From CAVVDY01 sp963819645 (GTDB lineage Bacteria; Acidobacteriota; Terriglobia; Terriglobales; Acidobacteriaceae), in contig CAWFWZ010000006.1 in the NCBI GenBank assembly GCA_963819645.1, positions 62,001 through 126,000 on the forward strand: 64,000 bases of DNA, given 5' to 3'. Both the position numbers and the translations under genes were made by a program. Under the pieces are notes generated by a model. It was not told the origin of the DNA and made no database searches. It saw only the letters and a list, made by a program, of their open reading frames with translations. This document shows, in pieces, positions 46,298 through 56,096 of the stretch (the first letter of the stretch is position 1; each line of letters starts with the position of its first letter).

Positions 46298-49200
46298 ATG
46301 TCCATCAGCAATCTGGAACTGGTCGAGGAGACGACCTCGCTGGCGCAGTGCGTCGACGAGCTTTCTGCAGCCAAAGAAGATTCGCTCCCGCTCTCGACGT
46401 ATCGCCTGCAGTTCAATCGCGACTTCCGCTTCGAAGATGCGCGGCGGCTTGTCCCCTATCTTCATCGGCTGGGGGTGACACATTGCTATGCCTCGCCGAT
46501 CTTGAAGGCGCGCAGCGGCAGCGCCCACGGATACGACATCGTCGACCACAACCAGATCAATCCTGAGATAGGAACGGAAGAGGAGTTCCGCGCACTGGCG
46601 GTGGAGTTGAAAGCGCACGGCATGGGACTGATCCTGGATACGGTGCCCAACCACATGGGCATCGGGCCCGGCAGCAATCCCTGGTGGCAGGACGTGCTGG
46701 AGAACGGGCGTGCCTCAGCTCACGCTGCATTCTTTGACATCGATTGGGAGCCGTTAAAAGAAGAGTTGCGCAATAAGGTGCTGATCCCGATTCTGGGCAG
46801 CACTTATGGCGACGAACTCGAAAGCGGCAACATCAAGCTGAGCTTCACCAACCGCCGCTTCTCGATTTCGTACGGCGATAACATGGTGCTGGTCGACCCA
46901 CAGACTATCCCGATTATCTTCGACGGGTTGAATGAGCTTGCCGCCGAAAATGTACGACGGGAGCCGGCGCTGCGTGAGTTTCGCTCCCTGCTCGCCGACC
47001 TGCGGCAGCTTCCGCGAAACTGTTCCACTGAACCCGAGTTGGTTGCGCGACGCCAGCGCGAAATTCCCGTACTGCATGAACGACTGGCGAAACTCGCCGC
47101 GAAACTGCCGGTGGCGCGGGCCATCGAAAAGGCGCTGTTACAGGTAAACGGCCGGCCCGGCGAGCCTGCCAGCTTCGACCGCCTGCATGCCTTGCTGGAG
47201 GCGCAAGCGTATCGGCTGGCATTCTGGCGAGTTTCGGGCGAAGAGATCAACTACCGTCGCTTCTTCGATATCAACGACCTGGTCGGGCCTGCGCATGGAA
47301 GACCCAGTTGTCTTCGCCGAGACGCATCGGCTGATTCGCCGGCTGCTGGCCGATGGATTGGTCAACGGCATGCGCATCGATCATCCCGATGGGCTGCTGA
47401 ACCCGGCGCAATATTTCGCGCGACTGCAAATGCTGTACGCTGCCAGCCGTTGCTGCGGGCCCGAACCGGCAAGTAGCGCGGGCGACAATGGAATTGAATT
47501 GGAGGTGCAGGCCGCGTTCGCCGAGCGCGGTGCGCCGAGCAACGTCGCGGCCCCGCTCTATCTGCTGGTGGAGAAAATTCTGGAGCGCGGAGAGCACCTG
47601 CCGCAGTGGCCGGTGGACGGCACGGTTGGCTACGACTTCACCAACCTCGTCAACGGCGTGCTCATCGACGGCCGCCACGAAAGATACTTCACCAATCTCT
47701 ACCAACGCATTACCGGCACGGCGGTGAATCCCGACACCATCATGTACGAGAGCAAGAAGAACGTGATGTACAAGGCGCTGTCGAGCGAAGTCAACGTGCT
47801 GAGCCACTTGCTCGATCGCATCTCGATGCATGACCGGCGCGCCCGCGACTTCACCCGTAGCGTACTCCGCAACACGATCCGCGAAGCTATCGCATGCTTC
47901 CCGGTTTACCGCACCTATATCGACGAGCGCGGCAACATAGCGGAACATGACCGCCTCTACGTCGAGCAGGCCATTGCCGAGGCCAAGCGGCGCAATCCCG
48001 ACATCGCTCCCGCTTTCGACTTCCTGCAAAACATTCTGCTGCTCAAAGGCACCGACGAAGGCCCTACAGTTTATGGATTTCGCAATCAACTTTATTTTAC
48101 GTTGAAGTTCCAGCAGCTTACCGGCCCCATCATGGCCAAGGGGCTGGAAGACACCACCTGCTACGTCTACAACCGGTTCGTCTCGGTGAACGAGGTAGGC
48201 GGCTCGCCGGCGGAGTTTGGAATTTCGCTGGACGAATTTCATCGCGGCAATCAACTGCGCGCGCAGCAATGGCCGCACTCCATGCTGGCCACCTCGACGC
48301 ACGATACCAAGCGTAGCGAAGATGTTCGCGCCCGGCTCGATGTGCTCTCGGAGATGCCACGACATTGGTCGGCGAACGTAATGAAGTGGCGTCGCCTTAA
48401 TCGCACACGCAAAATCGAGATCTCCGATGGGCGGCTGGTTCCGGATAACAATGAGGAGTACCTGCTTTATCAGACCATCGTCGGCGCGATCCCCATGCGC
48501 ATGGATAGCGAACGCGATTGGCAGGAGTTCACCGGGCGCATCCAGCAATACATGGAGAAAGCTGCGCACGAAGCCAAGGTCAACCTGAGCTGGCTCAATC
48601 CGAATCCGGAATACGCCGATGCGCTGAAAGAGTTCGTCGCCCGCATTCTGAGCCCGGCACGGCGCGGCAGGCCAAATCAGTTCTATGAATCGCTGCAGAA
48701 ATTCATGCCCGGCGTGAAGTACTTCGGAACCATCAATTCGCTGACGCAAACCCTGCTGAAACTCACCTGCCCGGGAGTGCCCGACGTCTACCAGGGCCAG
48801 GAAATGTTTGACTTCAGCCTGGTCGATCCGGACAACCGCCGGCCCGTCGACTTCAGACTGCGACAGGGATTGCTGGATTCACTGCATGAACAGGAGAGCG
48901 CTGGCGGAGGGTTCTTCAGCGAACTGCTTCAGCATTGTGAAGATGGCCGAATCAAACTTTGGCTGACCGGGAAATTGCTGAAGCTGCGGCAAGAGCGTCG
49001 CATGCTCTTCAGCCAGGGGAGCTACGTTCCGCTGCCGGCCTACGGCAGCAAAGAAGAGCATGTTATTGCCTTTGCCCGGAGCTACGGCGGCGAGTCCATC
49101 ATCGTAGCGGCTCCGCGCTTCGCTTACAGCCTGATGCGAGGATCGGAGGCACCTCCGCTTGGACATGTCTGGAACGATACCAGTCTTCACATCGATGCGA

Positions 49201-49322
49201 AGGTCGCAAATTCAGGATTGCGCAACTATTTTACCGGACAGACGGTGCCCGTGAGGAACGGAACTACGCTTTTATGTAGCGATTTGTTCGCACATCTTCC
49301 CTTTGCGCTGCTCACTGGCTGA
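46298..49322 (+). CDS. treY: Malto-oligosyltrehalose synthase (one frame shift)
   Basis: The GH13 enzyme rearranges the reducing end of malto-oligosaccharides into a trehalosyl group. The N-terminal barrel shows LDTVPNHMGIGPGSNPWWQDVL. The frame changes at ~47,280: INDLV in one frame continues as GLRMEDPVVFAETHRL in the next, apparently because one G too many is present in GGG. The catalytic Asp lies in VNGMRIDHPDGLLNPAQY, and STHDTKRSEDVRARLDVLSEMP follows. Full length is ~1007 residues, as for large TreY proteins. Its 3' end overlaps malQ, on the other strand, by 51 bases. treZ is not in the window. Confidence 0.92.
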
Positions 49323-50867
49323 GGCTTGCTGTTCGGCGTCGGCGTCTTTCGCTTCATGAACCTCGCGCAGGACAGCATCGCGATCGGTCAATTCCACCAG
49401 CCGCGATAGCTTCGCTGCCAGCTCGGGGGTAAGCGCGCCTTTACGCAGCCGCCACGACCAGTTCCCCAGCGTCTTACTGGGAACATTCATGCGAGCATCG
49501 CTGTCGAGACCGAGCACATCCTGCACCGGAACAATCGCCAAATTGGCGACGGAAGTGAGCGCCGCCCGCACGAACGACCACGCAATGTCGTCTTCGCTCG
49601 TGATATTGAGATACGTCGCCGCCGAAATTCGCTCTTCTTCCGTGGCCGAGGTCTTCCACCAGCCAAGCGTCGTGTCATTGTCGTGAGTGCCGGTGTAGAC
49701 CACCGTGTTCGGCTCGTAAAAATGTGGCAGATAGATGTGTGCGCCGCGATCGTTGAAGCCGAACTGCATCACTCTCATTCCCGGAATGTCGAGCTTCTTG
49801 CGCAACTCCGTAACTTCGGGCGTGATGAGCCCAAGGTCCTCGGCAATGAACGGCAGCTTGCCCAATGCATTGCGCAGTGCGATGAACAGGTCCTCATTCG
49901 GCCCCTTCACCCACTGCCCGTGGATCGCGGTCTCTTCGTCGGCGGGAATTTCCCAGTACGCCTCGAAGCCGCGGAAGTGATCCAGGCGGACGATGTCGCA
50001 GGTTTCAACCGCCCAGCGCAGGCGGTCGATCCACCAGTCGTATCCGCGCTTCTTGAGTTTGTCCCAGTCGTACAGCGGATTGCCCCAGCGCTGCCCGGTG
50101 GCACTGAAGGCGTCGGGTGGAACGCCAGAGACAACCAGCGGCGTAAGGTCGTCGTGCAGGCGAAAGATGTCAGGATGCGTCCAGACATCGGCGCTGTCGT
50201 AGCTGACGAAGATGGCAACGTCGCCGACAATGCGAATGCCTCTCTCGGTGCAATACGAGCGCAGCTTGCACCACTGATGAAAGAAGGCGAACTGTAGAAA
50301 ACGTTCGCGGTTGAGTTCCTGTTCCAGCTCCTTGCGGACCTTCGCCAGCGCCGCCGGCTCACGCTGAGCCAACTCCGGTGGCCACGACTGCCAGCTTTGG
50401 TCGTCGCGATGTTCACGCAGCACGCTGAACAGAACGTAGTCTTCCAGCCACTTATCGTTTTGTTCGCAGAAGGTCTCGTACGCGCGCTGGAGATCTGCCT
50501 TCGGCTGCTTGAAAAACCGGTCAGCGGCTTCGCGCAGTAGCGGGAGTTTTTGCGCGCGCACCACTTCGTAATCGACCGGAGACTTGCCATCGGGCAGCGA
50601 CTCCACCCGTTCACGCTCCAGCAACCCCTGCTCGGCAAGGGCTTCAGCACTGATCAACAACGTGTTCCCGGCGAAGGCCGAGGTACAGGAGTAAGGTGAA
50701 TTGCCGTATCCCAGCGGCCCCAGCGGAAGCACCTGCCACAGCGTCTGCTTGGCAGCGCTCAGCCAGTCGGCGAATTCATACGCCGCCGGACCGAAGTCGC
50801 CGATGCCTCCCCGCGAAGGGAAGGAACTCGGGTGCATCAGGAGTCCTGAAGAGCGCTTGGAGATCAT
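49272..50867 (-). CDS. malQ: 4-alpha-glucanotransferase
   Basis: The 531-residue GH77 amylomaltase transfers glucan chains. Motifs are SGLLMHPSSFPSRGGIGDFG, TSAFAGNTLLIS, nucleophile Asp in VRLDHFRGFEAYWE, acid Glu in IAEDLGLITPEV, and the third Asp in YTGTHDNDTTLGWW. An AGGA ribosome site precedes the ATG. Together with treY it handles alpha-glucans (glycogen to trehalose and chain recycling). The C-terminal ~17 codons lie over the treY end on the opposite strand. Confidence 0.95.
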   Translation of the reverse strand: MISKRSSGLLMHPSSFPSRGGIGDFGPAAYEFADWLSAAKQTLWQVLPLGPLGYGNSPYSCTSAFAGNTLLISAEALAEQGLLERERVESLPDGKSPVDYEVVRAQKLPLLREAADRFFKQPKADLQRAYETFCEQNDKWLEDYVLFSVLREHRDDQSWQSWPPELAQREPAALAKVRKELEQELNRERFLQFAFFHQWCKLRSYCTERGIRIVGDVAIFVSYDSADVWTHPDIFRLHDDLTPLVVSGVPPDAFSATGQRWGNPLYDWDKLKKRGYDWWIDRLRWAVETCDIVRLDHFRGFEAYWEIPADEETAIHGQWVKGPNEDLFIALRNALGKLPFIAEDLGLITPEVTELRKKLDIPGMRVMQFGFNDRGAHIYLPHFYEPNTVVYTGTHDNDTTLGWWKTSATEEERISAATYLNITSEDDIAWSFVRAALTSVANLAIVPVQDVLGLDSDARMNVPSKTLGNWSWRLRKGALTPELAAKLSRLVELTDRDAVLREVHEAKDADAEQQASASEQRKGKMCEQIAT

Positions 50868-50981
50868 GCGTCCTGCTTAAAGATGAGAGCAGGCACGCCG
50901 GAGTGGTGTGCCCGTGTTGCAGAAGTTCTTATAATTCCTAGGCCGGTGGTCGCCGGCCCATTGCTTGACGGCCGACAGGTG

Positions 50982-52961
50982 TTAGCTGCCTTCACCACCC
51001 TTGGCCAGACGTTCCATTTCTTTCTTGTTGATCCTGATCTTGCCTTCTTTTTCCAGGCGGTCGCGCAGGTTCTGAACGTAAAGTCCTTCCATCTCCTGCC
51101 GCTTCTGCGCCAACAGCGTTTCCTTGGCCGAGTCCCAACTCTTCTTCAGCTCGTCCGCCGATGGCTCCTGCTTTTCAATCAGCATGGCGACCACGCCGCT
51201 GCTCTGTAAGCCAATCGGACCGCTGATCTCGCCCTGCTTCAGGGTGAAGATCTGCTCCGCCGCTCCGGTGAGCGCGCCGATGTCAGGAACCTGCGCAGTC
51301 GGACCTACCAGATCGCTTGTCTTCACCGTGGCACCCATCTCCTGCGCCGCCTTCTTCAAGTCGTGCTCTGAGTGCGCGCGGTCAGAAAGCTCCTGCGTTC
51401 TCTGCGCCAGCATCTGCTGTGCGCGTTGGGTTTTGAACTCGTCCTCCACCTTGGCCTTGATCTGGTCGAAGGATGGCGTTTGCGGCGGCTCGACGTCCGT
51501 CACCTGATACACCACGTATCCCTGTGGAATCGAAACCGTCGCCGGCGGGTCCATCTTCTTGACGCTGAAGATTGCGCTCATCAGGTCCTGCGAATTTCCG
51601 ACTCCGGGCATGGCATCGGTCTTGGTCAGAAAATCGGTCGCCGTCACCGACAGACCTTTGTCAGCCGCAGCCTTGTCCAGGCCGTTGGTGCGAGCCAGGC
51701 TCTGCACAGTGTCAGCCAGCTTCTGCGCCGCGGCAGCAGCCTTCTGCTGTTTCAGGATCGGCTCAATCTGTCCCTTCACTTCATCGAGCGGCTTCATGCG
51801 CGCGCTCTGCTTGCCTTCCACGCGAATGATGTGGAAACCATAGCTGGTGCGAATGAGTCCGGTAGTCTGGCCGACGGGGGTATTGAACGCGGCCTGCTCG
51901 AACTCGGGCACGGTGCGACCCTTGGTGATGGGCGGCAACAGTCCGCCATTCTCCGCCGAGCCGGGGTCCTCGGAGTACTGCTTCGCCAGCGCCGCGAAGT
52001 CGCCGCCATTCTTCAACTGCTTCTCGACGTCCTCAGCCTTCGCCTTTGCGGCATCGACGCCCTTCTGGTCGACGACCTTGCCGTCCGCTCCCGGCACCGG
52101 TGTCTTGATCAGGATGTGGCGAACCGTGACAGTTTCAGGAATTCGAAAGTCATCCTGGTGCTGGCTGTAGTACTGCTGCAAGTCCGCCTGCGAAATCTGG
52201 ATATTGTCCGCCAGCTTCGAGCGGTCAATCACGATGTAGCGTGACTTGCGCTTCTCCGGGATGGAGTTGACGTACTCCTGCTTATTCTGGTCGTAGAACG
52301 CCTTCAGCTCGATGTCGGTGGGATGCAACTGCTTCTTGATGTCGTCGAGCGTAATGACGGCGTAGTCGAACTTGACCTTGGTCTGGTCCTTATCGACTTG
52401 TTCCTTGATCTGCTTCTCGCTCACCATCGCCGGAGCGCCCACCGCGGCCAGCAGCTTCTGCGAAGCGATCTGCGCCTTGAGCTCTTTCTCAAACTGAGCC
52501 ACGCTCAGCCCGAACTGGTTCTCGACCAATTGCTCGTAAGCCTGGTCGCCGATGAAGTTGCCGCCGGGAAAGAAGATCTCGCCGAACTGTCCCTGGTGCA
52601 GATAGTCGCGAACCTCGTCATTGCTGGCGCCCAGGCCCATGCGATCGGCCTCATACACCATGGCGCCCTGCGTGATCATGCTGTCAGCGGCGCGCTGCAT
52701 GAGAAACGGCATCAGCGACTCGGGCACGTTGCCGCGGAACTGCTGGCGGCCGATCATGCGAGCGCGCGTCGCCACTTCCTGCATGCCGACGTTCTGGTCG
52801 CCGACCACCGCCAGCACACCTTCCTGCGTCACGCCGCCGGTGAAGTAGTCGCCAAAGCCGCCGGGGATGAGATACGCACTCATCGCCAGACAGATAAAAA
52901 CCAGGATGCCGCCAAGGACGTACTTCTTAAGCGGGCCTTCTTGCTGCAGAAACTTAATCAT
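50982..52961 (-). CDS. Peptidyl-prolyl isomerase/foldase, PpiD/SurA type
   Basis: From ATG 52961 the protein has ~659 residues, with an N-terminal membrane anchor (YVLGGILVFICLAMSAYLIPGG) and a long SurA_N-like helical region (MSEKQIKEQVDKDQTKVKFDY). One clear parvulin domain follows: VTVRHILIKTPVPGADGK, FAALAKQYSEDPGSAENGGL, and TSYGFHIIRVEGKQ. Two further periplasmic parts follow. It sits in the inner membrane facing the periplasm and helps fold exported proteins. An upstream open extension to 53066 would add a basic N-terminus without ribosome site and is rejected. Confidence 0.9.
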   Translation of the reverse strand: MIKFLQQEGPLKKYVLGGILVFICLAMSAYLIPGGFGDYFTGGVTQEGVLAVVGDQNVGMQEVATRARMIGRQQFRGNVPESLMPFLMQRAADSMITQGAMVYEADRMGLGASNDEVRDYLHQGQFGEIFFPGGNFIGDQAYEQLVENQFGLSVAQFEKELKAQIASQKLLAAVGAPAMVSEKQIKEQVDKDQTKVKFDYAVITLDDIKKQLHPTDIELKAFYDQNKQEYVNSIPEKRKSRYIVIDRSKLADNIQISQADLQQYYSQHQDDFRIPETVTVRHILIKTPVPGADGKVVDQKGVDAAKAKAEDVEKQLKNGGDFAALAKQYSEDPGSAENGGLLPPITKGRTVPEFEQAAFNTPVGQTTGLIRTSYGFHIIRVEGKQSARMKPLDEVKGQIEPILKQQKAAAAAQKLADTVQSLARTNGLDKAAADKGLSVTATDFLTKTDAMPGVGNSQDLMSAIFSVKKMDPPATVSIPQGYVVYQVTDVEPPQTPSFDQIKAKVEDEFKTQRAQQMLAQRTQELSDRAHSEHDLKKAAQEMGATVKTSDLVGPTAQVPDIGALTGAAEQIFTLKQGEISGPIGLQSSGVVAMLIEKQEPSADELKKSWDSAKETLLAQKRQEMEGLYVQNLRDRLEKEGKIRINKKEMERLAKGGEGS

Positions 52962-53082
52962 GCGGGTATTGAAACTCCAAGGCTGGATGAGGTGTAAATG
53001 CCGTAATTCTCGATTATAAACCAGCGCTGGCGGGACGGGCCGCGACACCCAGCCGCCCTTCGGCAAGCACTGGCGCGCCGCG

Positions 53083-53758
53083 ACTCAGAGCCCGGAGGGC
53101 GTGTGATGACAGCCCAGCATGGAGCCGAAGGCGGAGTGCTGGGTGTCGTGCCGAAAAGATTTCCCGAGTCCCCGGGGGACGACCTTCAGGATTCATGAAC
53201 GCTGTTTTTCGGGCGAGACTCGCTCTTCGGCAAGCGCATGGGCGCGCCGCGACTCAGAGCCCACAGGGCGTGTGATGACAGCCCAGCATGGAGCCGAAGG
53301 CGGAGTGCTGGGTGTGGTGCCGAAAAGATCCCCCGAGTCCCCCGGGGACGACCTTTACGATTCATGAACGCTGTTTTTCGGGCGAGACTCGCTCTTCGAC
53401 AAGCGCATGGGCGCGCCGCGACTCAGAGCCCACAGGGCGTGTGATGACAGCCCAGCATGGAGCCGAAGGCGGAGTGCTGGGTGTCGTGCCGAAAAGATCC
53501 CCCGAGTCCCCCGGGGACGACCTTCACGATTCATGAACGCTGTTTTTCGGGCGAGACTCGCTCTTCGCCAAGCGCATGGGCGCGCCACGACTCAGAGCCC
53601 GCAGGGCGTGTGATGACAGCCCAGCATGGAGCCGAAGGCGGAGTGCTGGGTGTCGTGCCGAAAAGATCCCCCGAGTCCCCCGGGGACGACCTTTACGATT
53701 CATGAACGCTGTTTTTCGGGCGAGACTCGCTCTTCGCCAAGCGCATGGGCGCGCCACG
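53083..53758. repeat. Array of four 169-bp tandem REP units
   Basis: Units start at 53083, 53252, 53421 and 53590, an exact period of 169 bases. Each unit runs ACTCAGAGCCCG-A/C-AGGGCG, TGTGATGACAGCCCAGCAT, GGAGCCGAAGGCGGAGTGCT, then GAGTCCCCCGGGGACGACC. A tail ATTCATGAACGCTG, TTTTTCGGGCGAGACTCGCT and GCATGGGCGCGCC follows. The units differ by only a few bases each. The REP hairpin is CCCAGCA...TGCTGGG. The ORFs seen here are repeats of one another and not genes. Confidence 0.95.
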
Positions 53759-53925
53759 ACCCAGAGCCCGTAGGGCGTGTGATGGTCAACCACCCCCCGG
53801 GCGTGATAATGGCGCGCCGCGACTCAGAGCCCGGAGGGCGTGTGATGACAGCCCAGGATGGAGCGAAGCGGAATCCTGGGTAGGGTGGCGAGAAAGACCT
53901 GCGAGTCCCCCGGGGACGTCACTCA
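53759..53925. repeat. Truncated fifth unit and a variant REP copy
   Basis: The fifth unit breaks off after GTGTGATGG. After ~35 foreign bases the series resumes at 53818 with a copy whose hairpin reads CCCAGGAT...ATCCTGGG in place of CCCAGCAT...ATGCTGGG, a two-sided change that keeps pairing. It ends at CCCCCGGGGACGTC. Confidence 0.85.
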
Positions 53926-53978
53926 TCCCACGTGCGGAAATCACAGATGCGTAATCGCGAAATCGATAACCTTCCGCT

Positions 53979-54416
53979 ATGCCGCACACGCTCGCTCGCA
54001 ATCTCGTCCATTGCGTGTTCTCGACCAAAGGCCGCACCCAACTCATCACCGACCCGGGATTGCTCTGGTCACGTCTGGCGCTTGTCGCAAAATCGAAGAA
54101 CATTCCGCTGCTTACCGCCGGAGGCACGCGCAATCACGTTCACCTGTTGCTCGCACTGCCCACCACCATGACCCTCTCCAAAGCCGTCCAGGATTTGAAG
54201 GCCCACACGTCGCGGTGGATGAAGGAGCAGGTACCGCGTTTCACATGGCAGGAGGGATACGGCGCATTCGGCGTGAGCGAATCACAGCGACAAATCCTGG
54301 TCGATTACATTGGCGCCCAGGAAGAACACCACAAGAAATGGTCGTTCGAGCAGGAATTCCTGACCTTGGTGCGCAAGGCGGGGATTGAACCAGATATCGA
54401 ACACCTGTTCGGGTGA
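53979..54416 (+). CDS. REP-associated tyrosine transposase (RAYT, Y1/IS200-like)
   Basis: The 145-residue protein is a compact Y1-family HUH transposase. The HUH pair is in TRNHVHLLLALP (His-x-His), and the catalytic Tyr is in ILVDYIGAQEEHHKKWSFE. The opening NLVHCVFSTKGR and the block TSRWMKEQVPRFTWQEGYGA are typical of acidobacterial members. Proteins of this kind cut REP hairpins in single-stranded DNA. Here REP arrays flank the gene on both sides in opposite orientation (53083-53925 and 54416-54735), as in other RAYT loci, and this gene is the likely source of the REP copies across the window. No ribosome site is strong at the ATG. Confidence 0.9.
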   Translation: MPHTLARNLVHCVFSTKGRTQLITDPGLLWSRLALVAKSKNIPLLTAGGTRNHVHLLLALPTTMTLSKAVQDLKAHTSRWMKEQVPRFTWQEGYGAFGVSESQRQILVDYIGAQEEHHKKWSFEQEFLTLVRKAGIEPDIEHLFG

Positions 54417-54735
54417 GGTCGTCCCCGGGGGGACTTGGACTACCTTCTCTGGACCTTACCCAGGATTCCGCCTTCGGCTCCATCCTGGGCTGTCATCACA
54501 CGCCCTGCGGGCTCTGGTTCGTGGCGGGCCAGCGCGCTTGCCGAAGGACGATCTCCCGCGAGAACGCGTTGCCAAAGAGCGAGTCTCGCCCGAAAAACAG
54601 CGTTCATGAGTCGTGATGTCGTCCCCGAGGGAATCGATCTATGTTCTCGGCACCTACCCAGCACTCCGCCCGCCGCGGCGGGCTCCATGCTGGGCTGTCA
54701 TCACACGCCCTGCGGGCCCCGGTTCGTGGCAATTC
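54416..54735. repeat. Two inverted REP copies after the RAYT gene
   Basis: Reverse-strand copies are seen. One has GTCGTCCCCGGGGGGAC, ACCCAGGATTCCGCC, CATCCTGGGCTGTCATCACA, CGCCCTGCGGGCTC (54420-54515). The other, after GAGCGAGTCTCGCCCGAAAA and the 'AACAGCGTTCATGA' tail, has ACCCAGCACTCCGCC and CATGCTGGGCTGTCATCACA (to ~54720). They mirror the array at 53083-53925. Confidence 0.9.
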
Positions 54736-54821
54736 GCTGGTTACTTTCGTACCTTCCTGATGTTCGTCCGTCACAGACTTTCCGGTTGACAGCTTCTTAA
54801 TCTCGAAACTGGGAAAGTCTG

Positions 54822-54899
54822 CCGTCAGCTATCAGCCATCAGCCGTCAGCAAAAGCTTCGGGCCTTTACTGATAGCTGATGGCTGACAGCTGACAGCCA
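54822..54899. repeat. Facing 'TCAGC' repeat pair before the Cys/His gene
   Basis: GTCAGCTATCAGCCATCAGC at the left and GCTGATGGCTGACAGCTGAC at the right are inverted around AAAAGCTTCGGGCCTTTACT. A stem of ~24 bp is possible. Confidence 0.7.
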
Positions 54900-54914
54900 T
54901 TTCCAGGAGAACTC

Positions 54915-55844
54915 ATGCCACAACCCACCTGCCGCCACGTCCACGCCAACGGCGCATTATGCAAGTCGCCTCCGTTGCGCAATCGCGACTACTGCCATTT
55001 CCACCTCGACCAGATTGGCCGCCAACTGCGCGCCGCCCGGTCCCGGGCGCGCCATCTGCCCTCGCGCCTGAAGCTGCCCTTGCTGGAAGATCCCTTCGCG
55101 GTGCAGGTCGCGCTCATGCAGATGGCCGACGCCATCACTTATAACGAGATCGACGTCCAGCGCGGCCGCCTCCTGATGAGCGTGTTGCGCCTCGCTTCCC
55201 GCAACCTGACCGCTGCGCGCGCCTGGAAGCAGGACGCCCTGTTCGTGGCCGCGGGTGACGCCGAAACCGAGTGGTCCAGCTTCGAGCAGGAAAATGAGCT
55301 GCCCCAGGACTTCGACCTCAACCTCGATCCCGAGCTGGCCTTTCCTCCGCCGCCGGAAAACGTAATCGGTGCCGCGCAGAATCCTGATGTTGGAATGTAT
55401 GGCAACAGTGCAACAGAAGAAGCTTCTAGCGCAGCCAGCCCAGTTTTGCGCGCACGCATACGCCAGGCACTGGGAGAGGCCGAACTGTCCGCCCCGTCGG
55501 TAACCGCCGACCAGGTGGAACTGATGGACATCTACGAGCGCCAGGGCGAAAAGGCAGCGACGAAGTTTGCCGACCAGATGGTGCGCAATGACCGGCGTCG
55601 AGAACGCCGGGTGGAACGCGCGCACTACGAGGAGTTGGCGCGCCAGCATAACATCAAGCTTGCGGCCCGGAAGCTGATCGAAGAGCAGCAGCGCCAGGCC
55701 GGCGCAGCATCAGCACCGGCGAATGCGCAGGAGGCCGATGCCGATGCGGCGGCGGTTGCCGGCCAGAGCCTGCGTAAGCAGCCAGTGTCGGCGGCCGCTG
55801 TCCACAGCAGCGCCGATGCGTCGCCCGGCTCGAACACAGCGTAA
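54915..55844 (+). CDS. Acidobacterial Cys/His N-terminal protein of unknown function
   Basis: The 309-residue protein begins with a metal-finger-like cluster: CRHVHANGALCKSPP, then YCHFH within the first 31 residues (Cys, His, Cys, Cys, His spacing). A basic stretch (RQLRAARSRARHLPSRLKL) and a helical region that ends near 120 follow. The C-terminal half is Ala/Glu/Arg-rich and probably disordered or helical (RRRERRVERAHYEELARQHN). I recall similar multi-copy proteins in acidobacterial genomes but know no function. AGGAG precedes the ATG. Nucleic-acid binding is a guess from the finger and basic stretch. Confidence 0.72.
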   Translation: MPQPTCRHVHANGALCKSPPLRNRDYCHFHLDQIGRQLRAARSRARHLPSRLKLPLLEDPFAVQVALMQMADAITYNEIDVQRGRLLMSVLRLASRNLTAARAWKQDALFVAAGDAETEWSSFEQENELPQDFDLNLDPELAFPPPPENVIGAAQNPDVGMYGNSATEEASSAASPVLRARIRQALGEAELSAPSVTADQVELMDIYERQGEKAATKFADQMVRNDRRRERRVERAHYEELARQHNIKLAARKLIEEQQRQAGAASAPANAQEADADAAAVAGQSLRKQPVSAAAVHSSADASPGSNTA

Positions 55845-56049
55845 GTGCTTGCGGCTCAGGATTTTGCCTGTAAGTACCAGCAGAATCAAGATTTTAGGAG
55901 CGATTTGTTGGCTAAATGATTGAAAACAAGGATTCGCGAAATCAATAATTTCAGAAAGCTCTCAGCCCGTCAGTTGTTAGCTCGGCTAACCCAGGCGCAT
56001 CACGAATTCGTTAGTCTCGTCGTCGGTGCCTCCGAGGTTTTGACTGGCG

Positions 56050-56096
56050 GCAACGGCTGAGAGCTGACGGCTGAGAGCTGAGAGCTGACAGCTGTC
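56050..56096. repeat. 'GCTGAGAGCTGACGG' repeat
   Basis: Five near copies of GCTGA(G/C)(A/G)G in a row, the same family as 54822-54899 and 57379-57409. Confidence 0.6.

Noticed and set aside
47271..48749. A 492-codon open frame on the minus strand opposite treY
   Set aside because: Antisense to a recognised GH13 enzyme; no ribosome site or known sequence.
53119..53883. Five overlapping, nearly identical 82-85 codon open frames
   Set aside because: They recur exactly every 169 bases because the DNA is a tandem REP array; no ribosome sites, and they read across the REP hairpins.
53083..53925. CRISPR-like direct repeats
   Set aside because: Repeat units are 169 bases long and nearly identical throughout, with no unique spacers of about 30-40 bases and no cas genes.
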